DNA from: Paenibacillus azoreducens
GTDB taxonomy: Bacteria > Bacillota > Bacilli > Paenibacillales > Paenibacillaceae
Length of the DNA stretch: 64,000 nucleotides
Assembly (NCBI RefSeq): GCF_021654775.1
Contig: NZ_AP025343.1
Coordinates: forward strand, 2,447,501-2,511,500
Reading direction: 5' to 3'
The notes beneath the pieces were generated by a model, which ran no database searches, was not told the DNA's origin, and worked only from the letters and a program-made list of their open reading frames with translations. This document shows positions 6,657 to 15,991 of this stretch, piece by piece. The translations under genes and the position numbers were made by a program. Position 1 is the first letter of the stretch. Each line of letters opens with the position of its first letter.

Positions 6657-6704
6657 TCAAGAAAATGGCTGCTGGAGAATTTAATTGTGCCTATATTTTC
6701 TTGA
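6657..6704 (+). repeat. 10-bp inverted repeat after the DUF1292 gene
   Basis: TCAAGAAAAT (6657-6666) and ATTTTCTTGA (6695-6704) are perfectly complementary around a 28-base loop, placed between the stop codon and the terminator. It could stabilise the mRNA 3' end or be a relic of a small repeat. Confidence 0.5.
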
Positions 6705-6725
6705 TCGCGGCCAGAATAGCAGTAA

Positions 6726-6759
6726 AACCCGGCATCGCATTTGCGGTGCCGGGTTTTTT
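6726..6759 (+). terminator. Bidirectional terminator between DUF1292 gene and speA
   Basis: AACCCGGCA (6726-6734) with TGCCGGGTT (6747-6755) and T-runs on both strands. Confidence 0.9.
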
Positions 6760-6798
6760 GCTGAAAGTGCGTGTTCATGAGCAACCTCTAAAAGCAGT

Positions 6799-8274
6799 TT
6801 AGAAGATCGGATCGGTCTCCACGATCACCTTGACGTTTTGGATATTGCGGTCCTCAGGCCCTTTAACAGGAAGCCCCACATCCACATGTTCGATAATGTA
6901 ATCGATATTGTCTTGGGATATGACTTCGCCAGGCAGCAGGATCGGAATGCCCGGAGGATAAACATAAATAAACTCGGCAATGATCCGTCCCGCAGATTCT
7001 TTAAACGGAATGACTTCGGTGTCCCCGTAAAATGCGTCCCTAGGAATGAGGGAAAGCTGAGGAATCTCCGGAATTTTTACGATCAGCTCGTTGGCGGTGT
7101 TTACGTTATAATACGTTTTAGCCAGATCCCGCAAAGCTTCCACCAGAATCGATAGCGTTTCCTCGTTGTCGCCCGGGGTAACAAGGCAGAGGATGTTGTA
7201 CATGTCGCTAAGTTCGACTTCAATGTTATAATGCTCGCGCAGCCAGTTTTCCGTCTCATAACCGGTTATGCCCAGATGGCGGACATGGATGGTCAGCTTG
7301 GTCGGGTCATAATCGAAGGTAGCTTCGCCTCCAAGGATCTCTTCCCCAAAGCAGTATAAACCTTCAATTGCATTAATGCTGCGGCGGGCCTTTTGGGCAA
7401 GATCAATCGTTTTTTGCGCCATTTCATGGCCGTTGATCGCCAGATTGCGTCTGGAAGAATCGAGCGATGCAAGCAAGACGTACGAAGTCGAGGTTGTTGT
7501 CAGCATACTGATGATCGTTTGCACGCGCTGCGGATTAACAAACCCGTTTTTGGTGTTCAGGTTGAGCACCGAGCTTTGCGTCATGGAGCCTCCCAGCTTG
7601 TGAACGCTGGTTGCAGCCATATCCGCTCCGGCTTCCATGGCCGACATCGGCAGATCTTCATGGAAGTGGATAAGGACTCCGTGGGCTTCGTCCACGAGCA
7701 CCGGCACATGGCGGCTGTGGGCGAGATCGACGATCTCTTTCAAATTGGCGCATGCGCCGAAATAAGTCGGATTAATAACGAGCACCGCTTTGGCGTCCGG
7801 ATGACGGTCCAGAGCGCGCTGTACGGAGCGGGTGGTTATTCCGTGATCGATCCCCAGATTTTCATCGCGTGCCGGCGATACGAATACCGGTTTGGCGCCT
7901 GAGAATATAATTGCGGACATGATCGATTTATGGATATTGCGCGGCACGATGATTTTGTCGCCGGGCGAGCACATCGACATGATCATGGTCATTATGGCGC
8001 CGCTTGTTCCTTGTACGCTAAAATAGGTATAGTCCGCGCCGAATGCATCGGCAGCGAGCTTCTGCGCTTCTTCAATGACGCCTGTAGGCTGATGGAGATC
8101 ATCCAGCGGCGCGATATTAATCAAATCTATGGATAGGGCATTATCGCCTATGAACTCTCTGAACTCGCTATCGGTTCCCATCCCCTTTTTATGTCCGGGA
8201 ATATGGAATTGCACAGGATTGGTGGCCGCATGTTCCTTCAGAGCAGTAAACAGCGGCGTACGGCGGTGGTCCAT
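6799..8274 (-). CDS. speA: Arginine decarboxylase (Orn/Lys/Arg decarboxylase, SpeA type), 491 aa
   Basis: A PLP-dependent fold-type I decarboxylase. It carries VQFHIPGHKKG near the N-terminus, VQGTSGAIMTMIM, VPVLVDEAHG (Asp195 contacting PLP) and SVHKLGGSMTQSS, with the PLP lysine at residue 226. The length and the order of conserved blocks fit Bacillus SpeA (about 490 aa), which makes agmatine from arginine as the first step to putrescine and spermidine. speB and speE are not neighbours here. Lysine as an alternative substrate cannot be excluded from sequence. The ribosome binding site GAAAGG lies rather far (about 14 bases) from the ATG. Confidence 0.9.
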   Translation of the reverse strand: MDHRRTPLFTALKEHAATNPVQFHIPGHKKGMGTDSEFREFIGDNALSIDLINIAPLDDLHQPTGVIEEAQKLAADAFGADYTYFSVQGTSGAIMTMIMSMCSPGDKIIVPRNIHKSIMSAIIFSGAKPVFVSPARDENLGIDHGITTRSVQRALDRHPDAKAVLVINPTYFGACANLKEIVDLAHSRHVPVLVDEAHGVLIHFHEDLPMSAMEAGADMAATSVHKLGGSMTQSSVLNLNTKNGFVNPQRVQTIISMLTTTSTSYVLLASLDSSRRNLAINGHEMAQKTIDLAQKARRSINAIEGLYCFGEEILGGEATFDYDPTKLTIHVRHLGITGYETENWLREHYNIEVELSDMYNILCLVTPGDNEETLSILVEALRDLAKTYYNVNTANELIVKIPEIPQLSLIPRDAFYGDTEVIPFKESAGRIIAEFIYVYPPGIPILLPGEVISQDNIDYIIEHVDVGLPVKGPEDRNIQNVKVIVETDPIF

Positions 8275-8451
8275 CGTATGCTGTCACAACCTTTCATCTG
8301 TTAAAATTACAAGGATGAGTATAGCAAAATGGGGGGGGATTGCAAGCATACATTTCGTCAGCCATTGAAAATCCGGAAGGAATATGGGGTACATTATAAA
8401 TATGCGGGATTTTCACGAAAAATGGCAATAACAGCAGAGGATGTGAAAAAG

Positions 8452-9741
8452 ATGCAGCAGGTAACAGGAGCAGCTGCCGGAAAACGGCTCAGATCCCCGT
8501 TTTTTGTGGGACTGCTCATTATTTTGTTTCTGGTTGAGTTTATGAAGGGGTCGCTCCTTGTGGTCGTATTGCCCATTTATATGAAAAATTTTCTAGGTCT
8601 TTCGGCGCATACAATCGGAATTGCCTTTTCGCTCCAATACATAGGTGACAATCTCTTCCGCAGCCCTTTCGGCTGGATCGGAGAAAGGCTTGGTTATCGA
8701 AAAACGATGGCCAGCGCTTTGCTTATGACGGTTATTGCCGTCAGCATCATCGCGTTTTCGTCTGGAGCTTTTTGGCTGTCGCTGGCTTGTTTTATCCTTG
8801 GACTGGGGACATCGCCGCTGTGGCCGACCGCGATGACGGGAGCCACGGAAATTTCGGGGCCGATGGGCAGCAACGGCCAGGCGATGGGAACGCTTGAGAT
8901 GGCCTCGCTGGCTGGCACCGGAGCGGGACCGATCGTGATGAATTTTCTCATGGAACGCACGGGTCGAAATTATCATACGGCATTTTTGATTTTGATCGGC
9001 GTAGGCATCATTCTGGTGCTGGTTGCGCTGATGCTGCCTTCCAAAGTCAGAATTCCTCTCCAAACGGCGGCGGTCTCCGTGACGGGAGCAGGTAAGGGCT
9101 TTTTTGCGATAATGGGGCATAAGCTGGGGCAGCTGCGGGTAAATGTGAAAAAAACGCTGTATGAGGTCAGAACGACGCTGAAGGTGAGCTGGATGGTATA
9201 CCCTGCACTGTTTCTCCAATCCTTTGTTATTGGGCTTCTCAGTCCGGTTATCACCCTATATGTGCAAAATGAGCTTCATATTTCGCCGAACATGTACAAC
9301 CTGCTGCTCATCGCAGGCGGAGGCATTACGGTGCTGGCCCTGATCCCATGCGGGAAGCTGATCGACCGATTTGGCACCAGACCGTTTTTGAATACTGGAT
9401 TTCTGCTGGCGGCATTTTCGCTTAGCATATTCTCGATGGTGCATTCCCTGGTTTTGGTGTTTGTCTTCGTGTGTATCGTCGGCATCAGCTACGCCATGAT
9501 CCTGCCGGGATGGAACACTTTTGTGGCTCATCTGGTTCCAAAGGGAGAGCGCGGCACGGTGTGGGGATTTTTCTTGACCCTGCAGGGCTCGGGGATGGTC
9601 GTTGGTCCGATTGTATCCGGTCAGCTGTGGGATCGGGTCGGACATTCATCGCCTTTTTTGGCAAGCGCGATCGTCATGGCCTTGTTGTTCGTCATCCATT
9701 TTATTTTGTCACGGGGAATGAAAACCGGTGCCAGGGCTTAA
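8452..9741 (+). CDS. MFS transporter, 429 aa
   Basis: A major facilitator with about 12 hydrophobic segments. The loop 2-3 signature appears as FGWIGERLGYRKTMA and its second-half counterpart as GKLIDRFGTRPFL. A longer central cytoplasmic loop (about residues 195-235) separates the halves. The C-terminus ends SRGMKTGARA. The substrate is unknown; similar Bacillus proteins are drug or sugar exporters. ATG 8452 is preferred because AGAGG lies 11 bases upstream; the open frame extends to 8329 but without a ribosome binding site. Divergent from speA. Confidence 0.85.
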   Translation: MQQVTGAAAGKRLRSPFFVGLLIILFLVEFMKGSLLVVVLPIYMKNFLGLSAHTIGIAFSLQYIGDNLFRSPFGWIGERLGYRKTMASALLMTVIAVSIIAFSSGAFWLSLACFILGLGTSPLWPTAMTGATEISGPMGSNGQAMGTLEMASLAGTGAGPIVMNFLMERTGRNYHTAFLILIGVGIILVLVALMLPSKVRIPLQTAAVSVTGAGKGFFAIMGHKLGQLRVNVKKTLYEVRTTLKVSWMVYPALFLQSFVIGLLSPVITLYVQNELHISPNMYNLLLIAGGGITVLALIPCGKLIDRFGTRPFLNTGFLLAAFSLSIFSMVHSLVLVFVFVCIVGISYAMILPGWNTFVAHLVPKGERGTVWGFFLTLQGSGMVVGPIVSGQLWDRVGHSSPFLASAIVMALLFVIHFILSRGMKTGARA

Positions 9742-9764
9742 ACCGAGTAGGCTTTTCTCAATAG

Positions 9765-9801
9765 AAAAAAAGCTGTACCCAGTTTCGAAGGATACAGCTT
9801 T
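9765..9801 (-). terminator. Terminator of the yktB-like gene
   Basis: AAAGCTGTA (9769-9777) with TACAGCTTT (9793-9801). On the minus strand the stem is followed by seven T residues. Confidence 0.75.
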
Positions 9802-9867
9802 CCGGAGGAAACATACTTCGTAAAATCTGCTTAGGCCCGGCTAAATTCAAAATTCGATGCCAGCCTC

Positions 9868-10491
9868 TTAGAATGCCATTTTATACAGCGGAAGCAGCTT
9901 TTCAAAAGTGGACTGGATGACCGAGATAAGCTCCGGCCCGTTTGCCAGCACCGACTCGCCTCTTGGAATGCGCAGCCCGCACAGCACCTCGGATTTTTTG
10001 ACCTTTTCCAGTTTCTCGGCCATCTGCGAGAAGTCTTTGGAACTCATATCGGCATGCGGAGTAAAGCCCGGGTCCATATGGTCCATGGACCAGTAAAATT
10101 CCTTCGGCACGGTTTTGATCACCTTGCTGCGGTTTTTTTCGAGATGTTTGGCAAAGGTGACTTTGTTCGGGCTTTCGTAAATCACCGCAAAAATGATGAA
10201 CAGATGCGATTCGAACATCCCGACCTGAAAATGGGGCAATGCTTTGTAGCCTCTTTTGCTCGCTGCCCAGGCAACCCATGTATCATTCGGCGGATTGATG
10301 GTGCGGCGGGCATGTTTGGCGACATGAGGAAACATTTCTTCCCCGCACAAGGCCGAGAGAAAAGGGGCGATTTCGTCCCCGAGCATCGTAAGCTTCGGCC
10401 GTACGTTCGCAATCAAAGCCTCCATGCGGGGTTCGAGCCCCGGAACTTTGAATACGTCAAAATCTTGTGTATGAAAACCTTCAAACGGCAT
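9868..10491 (-). CDS. yktB: UPF0637 / DUF1054 protein (YktB family), 207 aa
   Basis: Starts MPFEGFHTQDFDVFKVPGLE at 10491 behind AAAGGAGG. Family blocks include HFQVGMFESHLFIIFAVIYE, the Asn-Asp-Thr-Trp-Val segment (NDTWVAWAASKRGYK), and the end FEKLLPLYKMAF. Length and pattern fit YktB of Bacillales, a soluble protein of unknown biochemical role. The frame continues upstream to 10515, but the ribosome binding site supports the shorter form. Confidence 0.85.
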   Translation of the reverse strand: MPFEGFHTQDFDVFKVPGLEPRMEALIANVRPKLTMLGDEIAPFLSALCGEEMFPHVAKHARRTINPPNDTWVAWAASKRGYKALPHFQVGMFESHLFIIFAVIYESPNKVTFAKHLEKNRSKVIKTVPKEFYWSMDHMDPGFTPHADMSSKDFSQMAEKLEKVKKSEVLCGLRIPRGESVLANGPELISVIQSTFEKLLPLYKMAF

Positions 10492-10736
10492 GGTTATGGC
10501 CTCCTTTAATATCAATAGAAGTTGCTATGTATTCCAATAGAGTATAGCATGTCCGCGCTGCGCGTTTGGCAGAGGCGGGAAGCGGGTAAAAATAGTCAAT
10601 AAACCAAGTTACCGTTACATAAGATAAAGTATAAAATAGAACAAAGACTTTAATCAATTTTAGAGCGGGATTCAAGAAAATCCTCTCACCCGCGTATTTT
10701 GCCGGCAGGCGGTCCAAAACTGAAGGAGGGAGTGCC

Positions 10737-11333
10737 GTGAATAAGAGCTATGAGGTGGAGTACTGCAATTTGGAGCTTCGGTTTAACCGGCGGCATATTC
10801 AGGACCTGATAAAGGATTTGATACAGGAGGGTTACTCCCTGTACTGGAGCGAAAACGAATCATTATTCGTCGTTTCCGTCAGAACGGGGCGCAAACTCGT
10901 CAAGCTGCGTTTTAACCGGACGAAAAACGGGTATAAGATGGTCGGAGATTACATTATTCGGGACGCCAAACTGGCGGAGTGGATGGAGAAGCTGATTGAA
11001 GATACGCGCGGCCATGCGGTAGTGAAGCGGTTTAAGGACCGTCAAATTCTGGTCGAAAACATTTTATTCGGAGAGGTCATCCGTTTGGTCGAAATATCCG
11101 GGTACCAGCAAAGAGTATTGTATCAAAAAGGACCGTACATGACGGAAGCGGAAATTTCGAAGCTCTATTACTCGAAGGAAGGCGAAATGAGGCTTCTGCT
11201 GCTGCGGGCTGAGGTGGACGACGAGCTCGAACGGCTCCAGGAGGCGCTGGAGGAAGGCGATGAGAAGCGGGCGGAACTTTGCAGGCAGAAGCTCGAAGAT
11301 CTGTCCAAACAGCTGCTAATGCTTGAATGGTAA
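10737..11333 (+). CDS. Conserved hypothetical protein, 198 aa
   Basis: GTG start (10737) preceded by GGAGGG. Predicted soluble and charged: an alpha/beta N-terminal half (YEVEYCNLELRFNRRHIQDL, GYSLYWSENESLFVVSVRTG, KLVKLRFNRTKNGYKMVGDY) and a C-terminal acidic/basic coiled-coil-like helix from about residue 155 (LRAEVDDELERLQEALEEGD, EKRAELCRQKLEDLSKQL). No catalytic motif, signal peptide or membrane segment is seen. I do not recognise a characterised family. It lies alone between yktB and gnd. Confidence 0.75.
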   Translation: MNKSYEVEYCNLELRFNRRHIQDLIKDLIQEGYSLYWSENESLFVVSVRTGRKLVKLRFNRTKNGYKMVGDYIIRDAKLAEWMEKLIEDTRGHAVVKRFKDRQILVENILFGEVIRLVEISGYQQRVLYQKGPYMTEAEISKLYYSKEGEMRLLLLRAEVDDELERLQEALEEGDEKRAELCRQKLEDLSKQLLMLEW

Positions 11334-11449
11334 CGTCCTGTTTGTATCACAATAATAAGGCGGATAATGCCAAATCTTTACGAAAGTGATGGAAGCACCT
11401 CTGCAAAAAAGCGGGGTGTTTTGTCACGACATCTTAAATGTGCGAGGGG

Positions 11450-11478
11450 TTCACTTTCGCGCGTAAACACGCTAAAAT
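11450..11478 (+). promoter_or_regulatory. Sigma-A promoter of gnd
   Basis: TTCACT (11450-11455) and TAAAAT (11473-11478) with a 17-base spacer, about 45 bases before the gnd ribosome binding site. Confidence 0.6.
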
Positions 11479-11532
11479 AGGTTTATTCTAAATTTTTTCA
11501 AAAAAATAAAGATGTAAAGGATGGAGGACCAT

Positions 11533-12945
11533 ATGTCAAAGCAACAAATCGGCGTCATCGGCCTTGCTGTCATGGGCAAAAACTTGGCTTTGAATATTGA
11601 AAGCAGAGGTTTTACTGTTTCCGTATTCAACCGTTCCCCGGAGAAAACAACAGCCCTTCTCGAAGAAGCGAAAGGCAAGAATCTGACAGGTACATTCTCC
11701 ATTGAAGAATTTGTCGAGTCTCTTGAAAAGCCGCGCAGAATTTTGATCATGGTACAAGCCGGTAAAGCAACGGATGCGACCATTGAGCAATTGATTCCGC
11801 ATCTCGATCAAGGGGATATCATCATCGACGGAGGCAATGCTTACTTCCCTGATACGCAGCGTCGCAGCAAAATGCTGGAGGAGAAAGGCTTCCGCTTTAT
11901 CGGTGCAGGGGTTTCCGGCGGCGAAGAAGGAGCGCTCAAAGGGCCTTCGATCATGCCGGGCGGGCCAAAGAGCGCTTATGAGCTGGTAGAGCCGATCCTG
12001 ACCTCCATTTCCGCCAAAGTGAATGGTGAACCTTGCTGTACATATATCGGGCCTGACGGTGCGGGACACTACGTAAAAATGGTCCATAACGGTATCGAAT
12101 ACGGCGATATGCAGTTGATCTGCGAAGCCTACCAGCTGCTGAAAGATGTGCTGAATCTTAGCGCGGAAGAACTGCATGAAATTTTCAGCGAATGGAATAA
12201 AGGTGAGCTTGACAGCTACCTGATCGAAATTACAGCCGATATCTTCGCGCAAAAAGACGAAGAAACAGGCAAACCGATGGTTGATGTCATTCTCGACGCA
12301 GCCGGACAAAAAGGAACAGGAAAATGGACAAGCCAAAGCTCCCTGGATCTTGGCGTACCGCTCTCCATGATTACAGAATCGGTATTCTCCCGCTTCCTGT
12401 CGGCGATGAAGGAAGAACGCGTCCATGCAAGCAAAATTCTGAACGGTCCTAAAACGGAAGCTTTCCAAGGGGATAAGGCTGAATTTATCGAAAATGTCCG
12501 CAAGGCATTGTTCGCGAGCAAAATCGTTTCTTATGCACAAGGTTTTGCCCAATTGCGCGTCGCTTCCGAAGAATACAACTGGGATCTGAAATACGGCGAA
12601 CTCGCCAAAATCTGGCGCGGCGGCTGCATTATCCGTTCCCGTTTCCTGCAAAACATTACCGATGCCTACGAAAAGGATCCAGGCCTGAAAAACCTGCTGC
12701 TTGATCCTTTCTTCAAAGATATTATCGAAAATTACCAAGGCGCATGGCGTGCTACGGTTGCCGCAGCCGTCAGCCGCGGCATTCCGGTTCCGGGCTTCTC
12801 CAGCGCGCTTGCATATTTCGACAGCTATCGCACGGAAAGACTCCCTGCTAATCTGCTGCAGGCGCAGCGCGACTATTTTGGCGCCCATACGTTCAAACGC
12901 GTAGACAAAGAAGGCGTCTTCCACCACAACTGGATTGAGGAATAG
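11533..12945 (+). CDS. gnd: 6-phosphogluconate dehydrogenase, decarboxylating (470 aa)
   Basis: Third enzyme of the oxidative pentose phosphate pathway. It oxidises 6-phosphogluconate with NADP to ribulose-5-phosphate and CO2. The Rossmann start is [20 protein letters not shown], followed by the NADP-preferring FNRSPEKT. The substrate site shows [20 protein letters not shown] and the catalytic [15 protein letters not shown] (Lys and Asn). The C-terminal tail [19 protein letters not shown] is the swapped active-site helix. Length matches GndA (about 469 aa). ATG 11533 lies 8 bases after GGAGG; an ATG at 11521 overlaps the ribosome binding site. Confidence 0.97.
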   Translation: MSKQQIGVIGLAVMGKNLALNIESRGFTVSVFNRSPEKTTALLEEAKGKNLTGTFSIEEFVESLEKPRRILIMVQAGKATDATIEQLIPHLDQGDIIIDGGNAYFPDTQRRSKMLEEKGFRFIGAGVSGGEEGALKGPSIMPGGPKSAYELVEPILTSISAKVNGEPCCTYIGPDGAGHYVKMVHNGIEYGDMQLICEAYQLLKDVLNLSAEELHEIFSEWNKGELDSYLIEITADIFAQKDEETGKPMVDVILDAAGQKGTGKWTSQSSLDLGVPLSMITESVFSRFLSAMKEERVHASKILNGPKTEAFQGDKAEFIENVRKALFASKIVSYAQGFAQLRVASEEYNWDLKYGELAKIWRGGCIIRSRFLQNITDAYEKDPGLKNLLLDPFFKDIIENYQGAWRATVAAAVSRGIPVPGFSSALAYFDSYRTERLPANLLQAQRDYFGAHTFKRVDKEGVFHHNWIEE

Positions 12946-12960
12946 AAGACGTGGTTTGAA

Positions 12961-13284
12961 TTAAGGCCGGTCAGGAGTTTCTGGGGTTATAAGTCCGTGC
13001 ATGGCCTCAAGTAGGCAGGTGCGGATTCGTTCATCCTGCGTATGGCCTGCGGCGGTTCGGTCCAGAAGAAGGAGCGCCGCTTCGCCGAAATATTGAAAAT
13101 TCCGTAATATCCGTGGCTTAGAGAGTTCCAGCAGGGCTGGTTCTCCCTGAGCCACTTTTTGTTGCACGTAATGCAGCACCCATAACATATCCTCACGGCA
13201 AAGAATATGCCGGGGATCGGCGATCTGTTTGATCCTTGCGGCGGTTTCAGGCAAATGGGGACGGGATTCTGGCATGACGGACAC
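12961..13284 (-). CDS. Hypothetical protein, 107 aa
   Basis: GTG start at 13284 with AAGGAG six bases upstream. The sequence MSVMPESRPHLPETAARIKQ continues into amphipathic helices (REDMLWVLHYVQQKVAQGEP, EAALLLLDRTAAGHTQDERI). It has one Cys pair far apart, no signal peptide and no membrane segment. It is all-helical and soluble. It sits convergent to gnd with only 15 bases between them and no clear terminator. Function unknown. Confidence 0.65.
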   Translation of the reverse strand: MSVMPESRPHLPETAARIKQIADPRHILCREDMLWVLHYVQQKVAQGEPALLELSKPRILRNFQYFGEAALLLLDRTAAGHTQDERIRTCLLEAMHGLITPETPDRP

Positions 13285-13596
13285 GTTCCACTCCTTACGA
13301 TTTCCTGATTTTTGATGGTATGGACATGATGATTTTGCTGCATGTAAGTTAAAGACATCGCTCGGGATTTATGATTGTAGACATATATATATGATAGACT
13401 TGCAGGAAAAAGACTAAAAGGTTTGGCTTGGGACATGGGCCTGGAATAGAGGTCGCTTAAGCCTCCCGGAATACCGAAGCGCAATGGACAAAGCTAGATT
13501 AGAAGAGCCCGCCTTTAAGATTGTCGAAAGTTTTTGCCCTGTGTTATGATATGAAAAAGCTTGAGAAATGTCGGGTAGTAAAAGAGGGGTGCAGCT
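13285..13596. other. Divergent intergenic region (312 bp) upstream of aroK
   Basis: Contains the aroK promoter at its right end and presumably a leftward promoter for the 107-aa gene. An AT-repeat (ATATATATAT, near 13382) marks a flexible segment. No gene is supported on either strand. Confidence 0.5.
13521..13550 (+). promoter_or_regulatory. Sigma-A promoter of aroK
   Basis: TTGTCG (13521-13526) and TATGAT (13545-13550) with an 18-base spacer. Confidence 0.6.
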
Positions 13597-14112
13597 TTGA
13601 ATCAAACGGAACAAAATATCATCTTGATCGGCATGATGGGGACGGGAAAAACCACGATCGGGCAAATTTTAGCGAAGGAACTCGGGTTTGCCCTTGTCGA
13701 TTTGGACGCGGCGATCGTGGCTGAGCAAGGCATGACGATCCCGGAAATGTTCGAGCTTCGCGGGGAAGCTTACTTCCGGCAGGCTGAAACGGCCGTGCTT
13801 CGCAAGGTATTGGCATCCGATGGAGGACAGGTCGTTGCCACGGGCGGCGGAGCCGTGCTTGAGCCGCTGAATTGCGAGATCATGCTTAGCGGCGGGATTG
13901 TTTTTGCTCTTACTGCGGATGCGGAGACAATTATTGACCGGGTTCGCGGGGACAGCAATCGCCCCCTGCTTGCCGGAAATGCGGAGGAACGGATCCGCAT
14001 CATTATGGATGAGCGCAAAGATGCTTATCGGTTTGCCCATTACACGGTGGATACGAGCCGGATGGGTCCGGAAAAGATAGCATCGCAAATTTTAATGCAT
14101 TACCGCGTCTAA
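13597..14112 (+). CDS. aroK: Shikimate kinase, 171 aa
   Basis: Phosphorylates shikimate with ATP in the fifth step of chorismate synthesis. The P-loop GMMGTGKT is at residues 12-19, the shikimate-binding DLDAAI and FRQAE (Arg) follow, and the GGG motif is in VVATGGGAVLEP. The LID arginine is in GDSNRPLL. Length is typical. TTG start with GAGGGG 9 bases upstream. The gene for the next enzyme, EPSP synthase, lies 0.5 kb downstream, separated by a leftward rhodanese gene. Confidence 0.93.
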   Translation: MNQTEQNIILIGMMGTGKTTIGQILAKELGFALVDLDAAIVAEQGMTIPEMFELRGEAYFRQAETAVLRKVLASDGGQVVATGGGAVLEPLNCEIMLSGGIVFALTADAETIIDRVRGDSNRPLLAGNAEERIRIIMDERKDAYRFAHYTVDTSRMGPEKIASQILMHYRV

Positions 14113-14215
14113 GCCGTTTTGTGTTAAAATATCGAAAAGCGAAAAGAGAGTGACTTGCAAAAAAAGAGCACGGCGGAACAAATAACGGCAAGCCCGTCAG
14201 GCCTGCCGCTGCTGT

Positions 14216-14518
14216 TTAATCTTCTTCATTCCAGCGGAGCATGCCGCCGGTCATATTGGTGCATTCAATGCCGTATTGAAGCAGGAATTGGCAGGCTCTC
14301 ATGCTGCGGCCGCCGCTGCGGCAGATCATGATGACTTCGCCTTCCTTCGGAATTTCATGGAGCCGATCCGGAATTTGTCCAAGGGGAATATGCACGGCTC
14401 CGCTGATCATGCCTTGCGCGACCTCGTCGTCTTCGCGGACATCGATCATCTGGAGCGTTTCGCCTGCAAGAAGACGACGTTTTACCTCTGACGGATCTAT
14501 TTCAGGTATGAGTGACAT
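14216..14518 (-). CDS. Single-domain rhodanese-like protein, 100 aa
   Basis: One rhodanese domain: MIDVREDDEVAQGMISGAVH with IPLGQIP, and the active-site loop ICRSGGRSMRA with the catalytic Cys at residue 66. The 6-residue loop CRSGGR is typical of sulfur-transferring rhodaneses rather than phosphatases. The ATG at 14518 follows AAGAGG. The protein is cytoplasmic and likely carries persulfide for sulfur traffic. It is encoded against the two shikimate genes and shares no promoter with them. Confidence 0.85.
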   Translation of the reverse strand: MSLIPEIDPSEVKRRLLAGETLQMIDVREDDEVAQGMISGAVHIPLGQIPDRLHEIPKEGEVIMICRSGGRSMRACQFLLQYGIECTNMTGGMLRWNEED

Positions 14519-14648
14519 GGTAGTTACCTCTTTTCGATTATTGAAATTTAAAATTTTACGTATATGATAACGAAGCTTTAAATGGGCTGTCAAATCGATT
14601 GCATCCCGGTTAGAGCGGTAAATTATTCGAAAAGGAGACATGGGGCAA

Positions 14649-15941
14649 ATGGATTTGATCGTAAAACCGACTCCGCGGCTTTCGGGGGAAATTGGAGCGC
14701 TGTCTTCCAAAAACTATACTACGCGCTACCTGCTGGCGGCAGCGCTTGCGGAGGGCACCAGCACGGTATATTTTCCGGCCCACAGCGAAGACAGCGATGC
14801 AATGCGCCGCTGCATTCAGGATTTGGGGGCGGTACTGGAAGAGGATGATGAGAAGGCGGTTATTACCGGTTTCGGGCGCCATCCGCGGAATGTGAAAGAA
14901 CTCAACGTGGGCAATGCCGGCGCCGTTCTTCGTTTTTTGATGGGAGTAGCTTCGTTTTGTCCTGACGTGACATTCGTAAACACTTACCCCGATTCGCTGG
15001 GCAAGCGGCCCCATGATGATCTCATTACGGCTTTAGAACAGATGGGGGTTTCCGTGGAGCATAACGACGGGCGGCTGCCGATCCGCATCCGGGGCGGACA
15101 GCCGAAAGGCGGGCTGATTCAAGTTTCGGGCTCCGTCAGTTCGCAATATTTGAGCGCGCTCTTGTTCGTAAGCCCGCTGCTTGCGGAAGACAGCGAGATC
15201 GAAGTGCTCGGCGATTTGAAGTCCAAGGTAGTCGTCGGCCAGACGCTGGAGGTGCTGGAACAAGCGGGGATCGTCATCCATGCCAGCGAAGATCTGATGC
15301 GGTTCCAGGTGCCGGGCAATCAATCTTATCAGGCCAAAACATATACAGTTCAAGGCGATTATCCGGGATCGGCTGCCGTTCTTGCCGCAGCGGCGGTGAC
15401 GGAATCCGATGTGCTTGTAAAGCGCCTGCCTGTGAAAAGCAAGCAGGGAGAACGCGCCGTCGTTGATGTTCTGCGCATGATGGAGGTCCCGCTGACGCAT
15501 GACAATGACGAAGTGCATATTCTTGGAAACGGCAAACTGAAGGCCGTCGAATTCGACGGTGACGCAGCTACGGATGCGGTGCTTGCTATGGTGGCCGCCG
15601 CCGTATTTGCGGAAGGGACATCGCGTTTTTACAATGTGGAAAATTTGCGCTATAAGGAATGCGACCGCATTACGGATTATTTGAACGAGCTGCGTAAGGC
15701 GGGAGCGAACGTGGAGGAGCGAAGAGCCGAAATTATCGTTCACGGCCGGCCTGAGGGCGTGGAAGGCGGCGTGGAGATCAATGCCCACTACGACCACCGC
15801 GTGATCATGGCGCTCACGATCGTGGGTCTGCGGGCCAAGCAGCCGCTGATCATCAAGGACGCCCATCATGTAGCTAAATCGTATCCGCAGTTTTTTGAGC
15901 ATATGCAGGCGCTTGGCGCCCAGGTGGAATGGGTAAAATAA
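14649..15941 (+). CDS. aroA: 3-phosphoshikimate 1-carboxyvinyltransferase (EPSP synthase), divergent class, 430 aa
   Basis: Joins phosphoenolpyruvate to shikimate-3-phosphate. Conserved active-site equivalents (E. coli numbers): Lys22 in LSSKNYTTR, Arg27, Arg100 in GNAGAVLR, Arg124 in GKRPHDD, SSQ169-171 in SGSVSSQYLS, Asp313 in DAATDAVLAM, Glu341/Arg344 in RYKECDR, Arg386 in HYDHRVIM and Lys411 in HVAKSYP. The glyphosate-site loop differs: NAGTAMRP of E. coli reads NAGAVLRF here, so Thr97 is Ala92 and Pro101 is Phe96. The usual PGSKS is ALSSKN. ATG 14649 is 11 bases after AAGGAG; ATG 14640 is only 2 bases away. Confidence 0.93.
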   Translation: MDLIVKPTPRLSGEIGALSSKNYTTRYLLAAALAEGTSTVYFPAHSEDSDAMRRCIQDLGAVLEEDDEKAVITGFGRHPRNVKELNVGNAGAVLRFLMGVASFCPDVTFVNTYPDSLGKRPHDDLITALEQMGVSVEHNDGRLPIRIRGGQPKGGLIQVSGSVSSQYLSALLFVSPLLAEDSEIEVLGDLKSKVVVGQTLEVLEQAGIVIHASEDLMRFQVPGNQSYQAKTYTVQGDYPGSAAVLAAAAVTESDVLVKRLPVKSKQGERAVVDVLRMMEVPLTHDNDEVHILGNGKLKAVEFDGDAATDAVLAMVAAAVFAEGTSRFYNVENLRYKECDRITDYLNELRKAGANVEERRAEIIVHGRPEGVEGGVEINAHYDHRVIMALTIVGLRAKQPLIIKDAHHVAKSYPQFFEHMQALGAQVEWVK

Positions 15942-15991
15942 TAGAGTGGCTTTAAAGATGGCATACGTATAAAGGAAAGGCGTGGTAAAGC

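Noticed and set aside
11536..12927. 463-codon open frame on the minus strand
   Set aside because: Antisense shadow of gnd, which has complete family motifs.
14187..14207. Hairpin after the rhodanese gene
   Set aside because: Stem has a mismatch and no T-run; not called a terminator.
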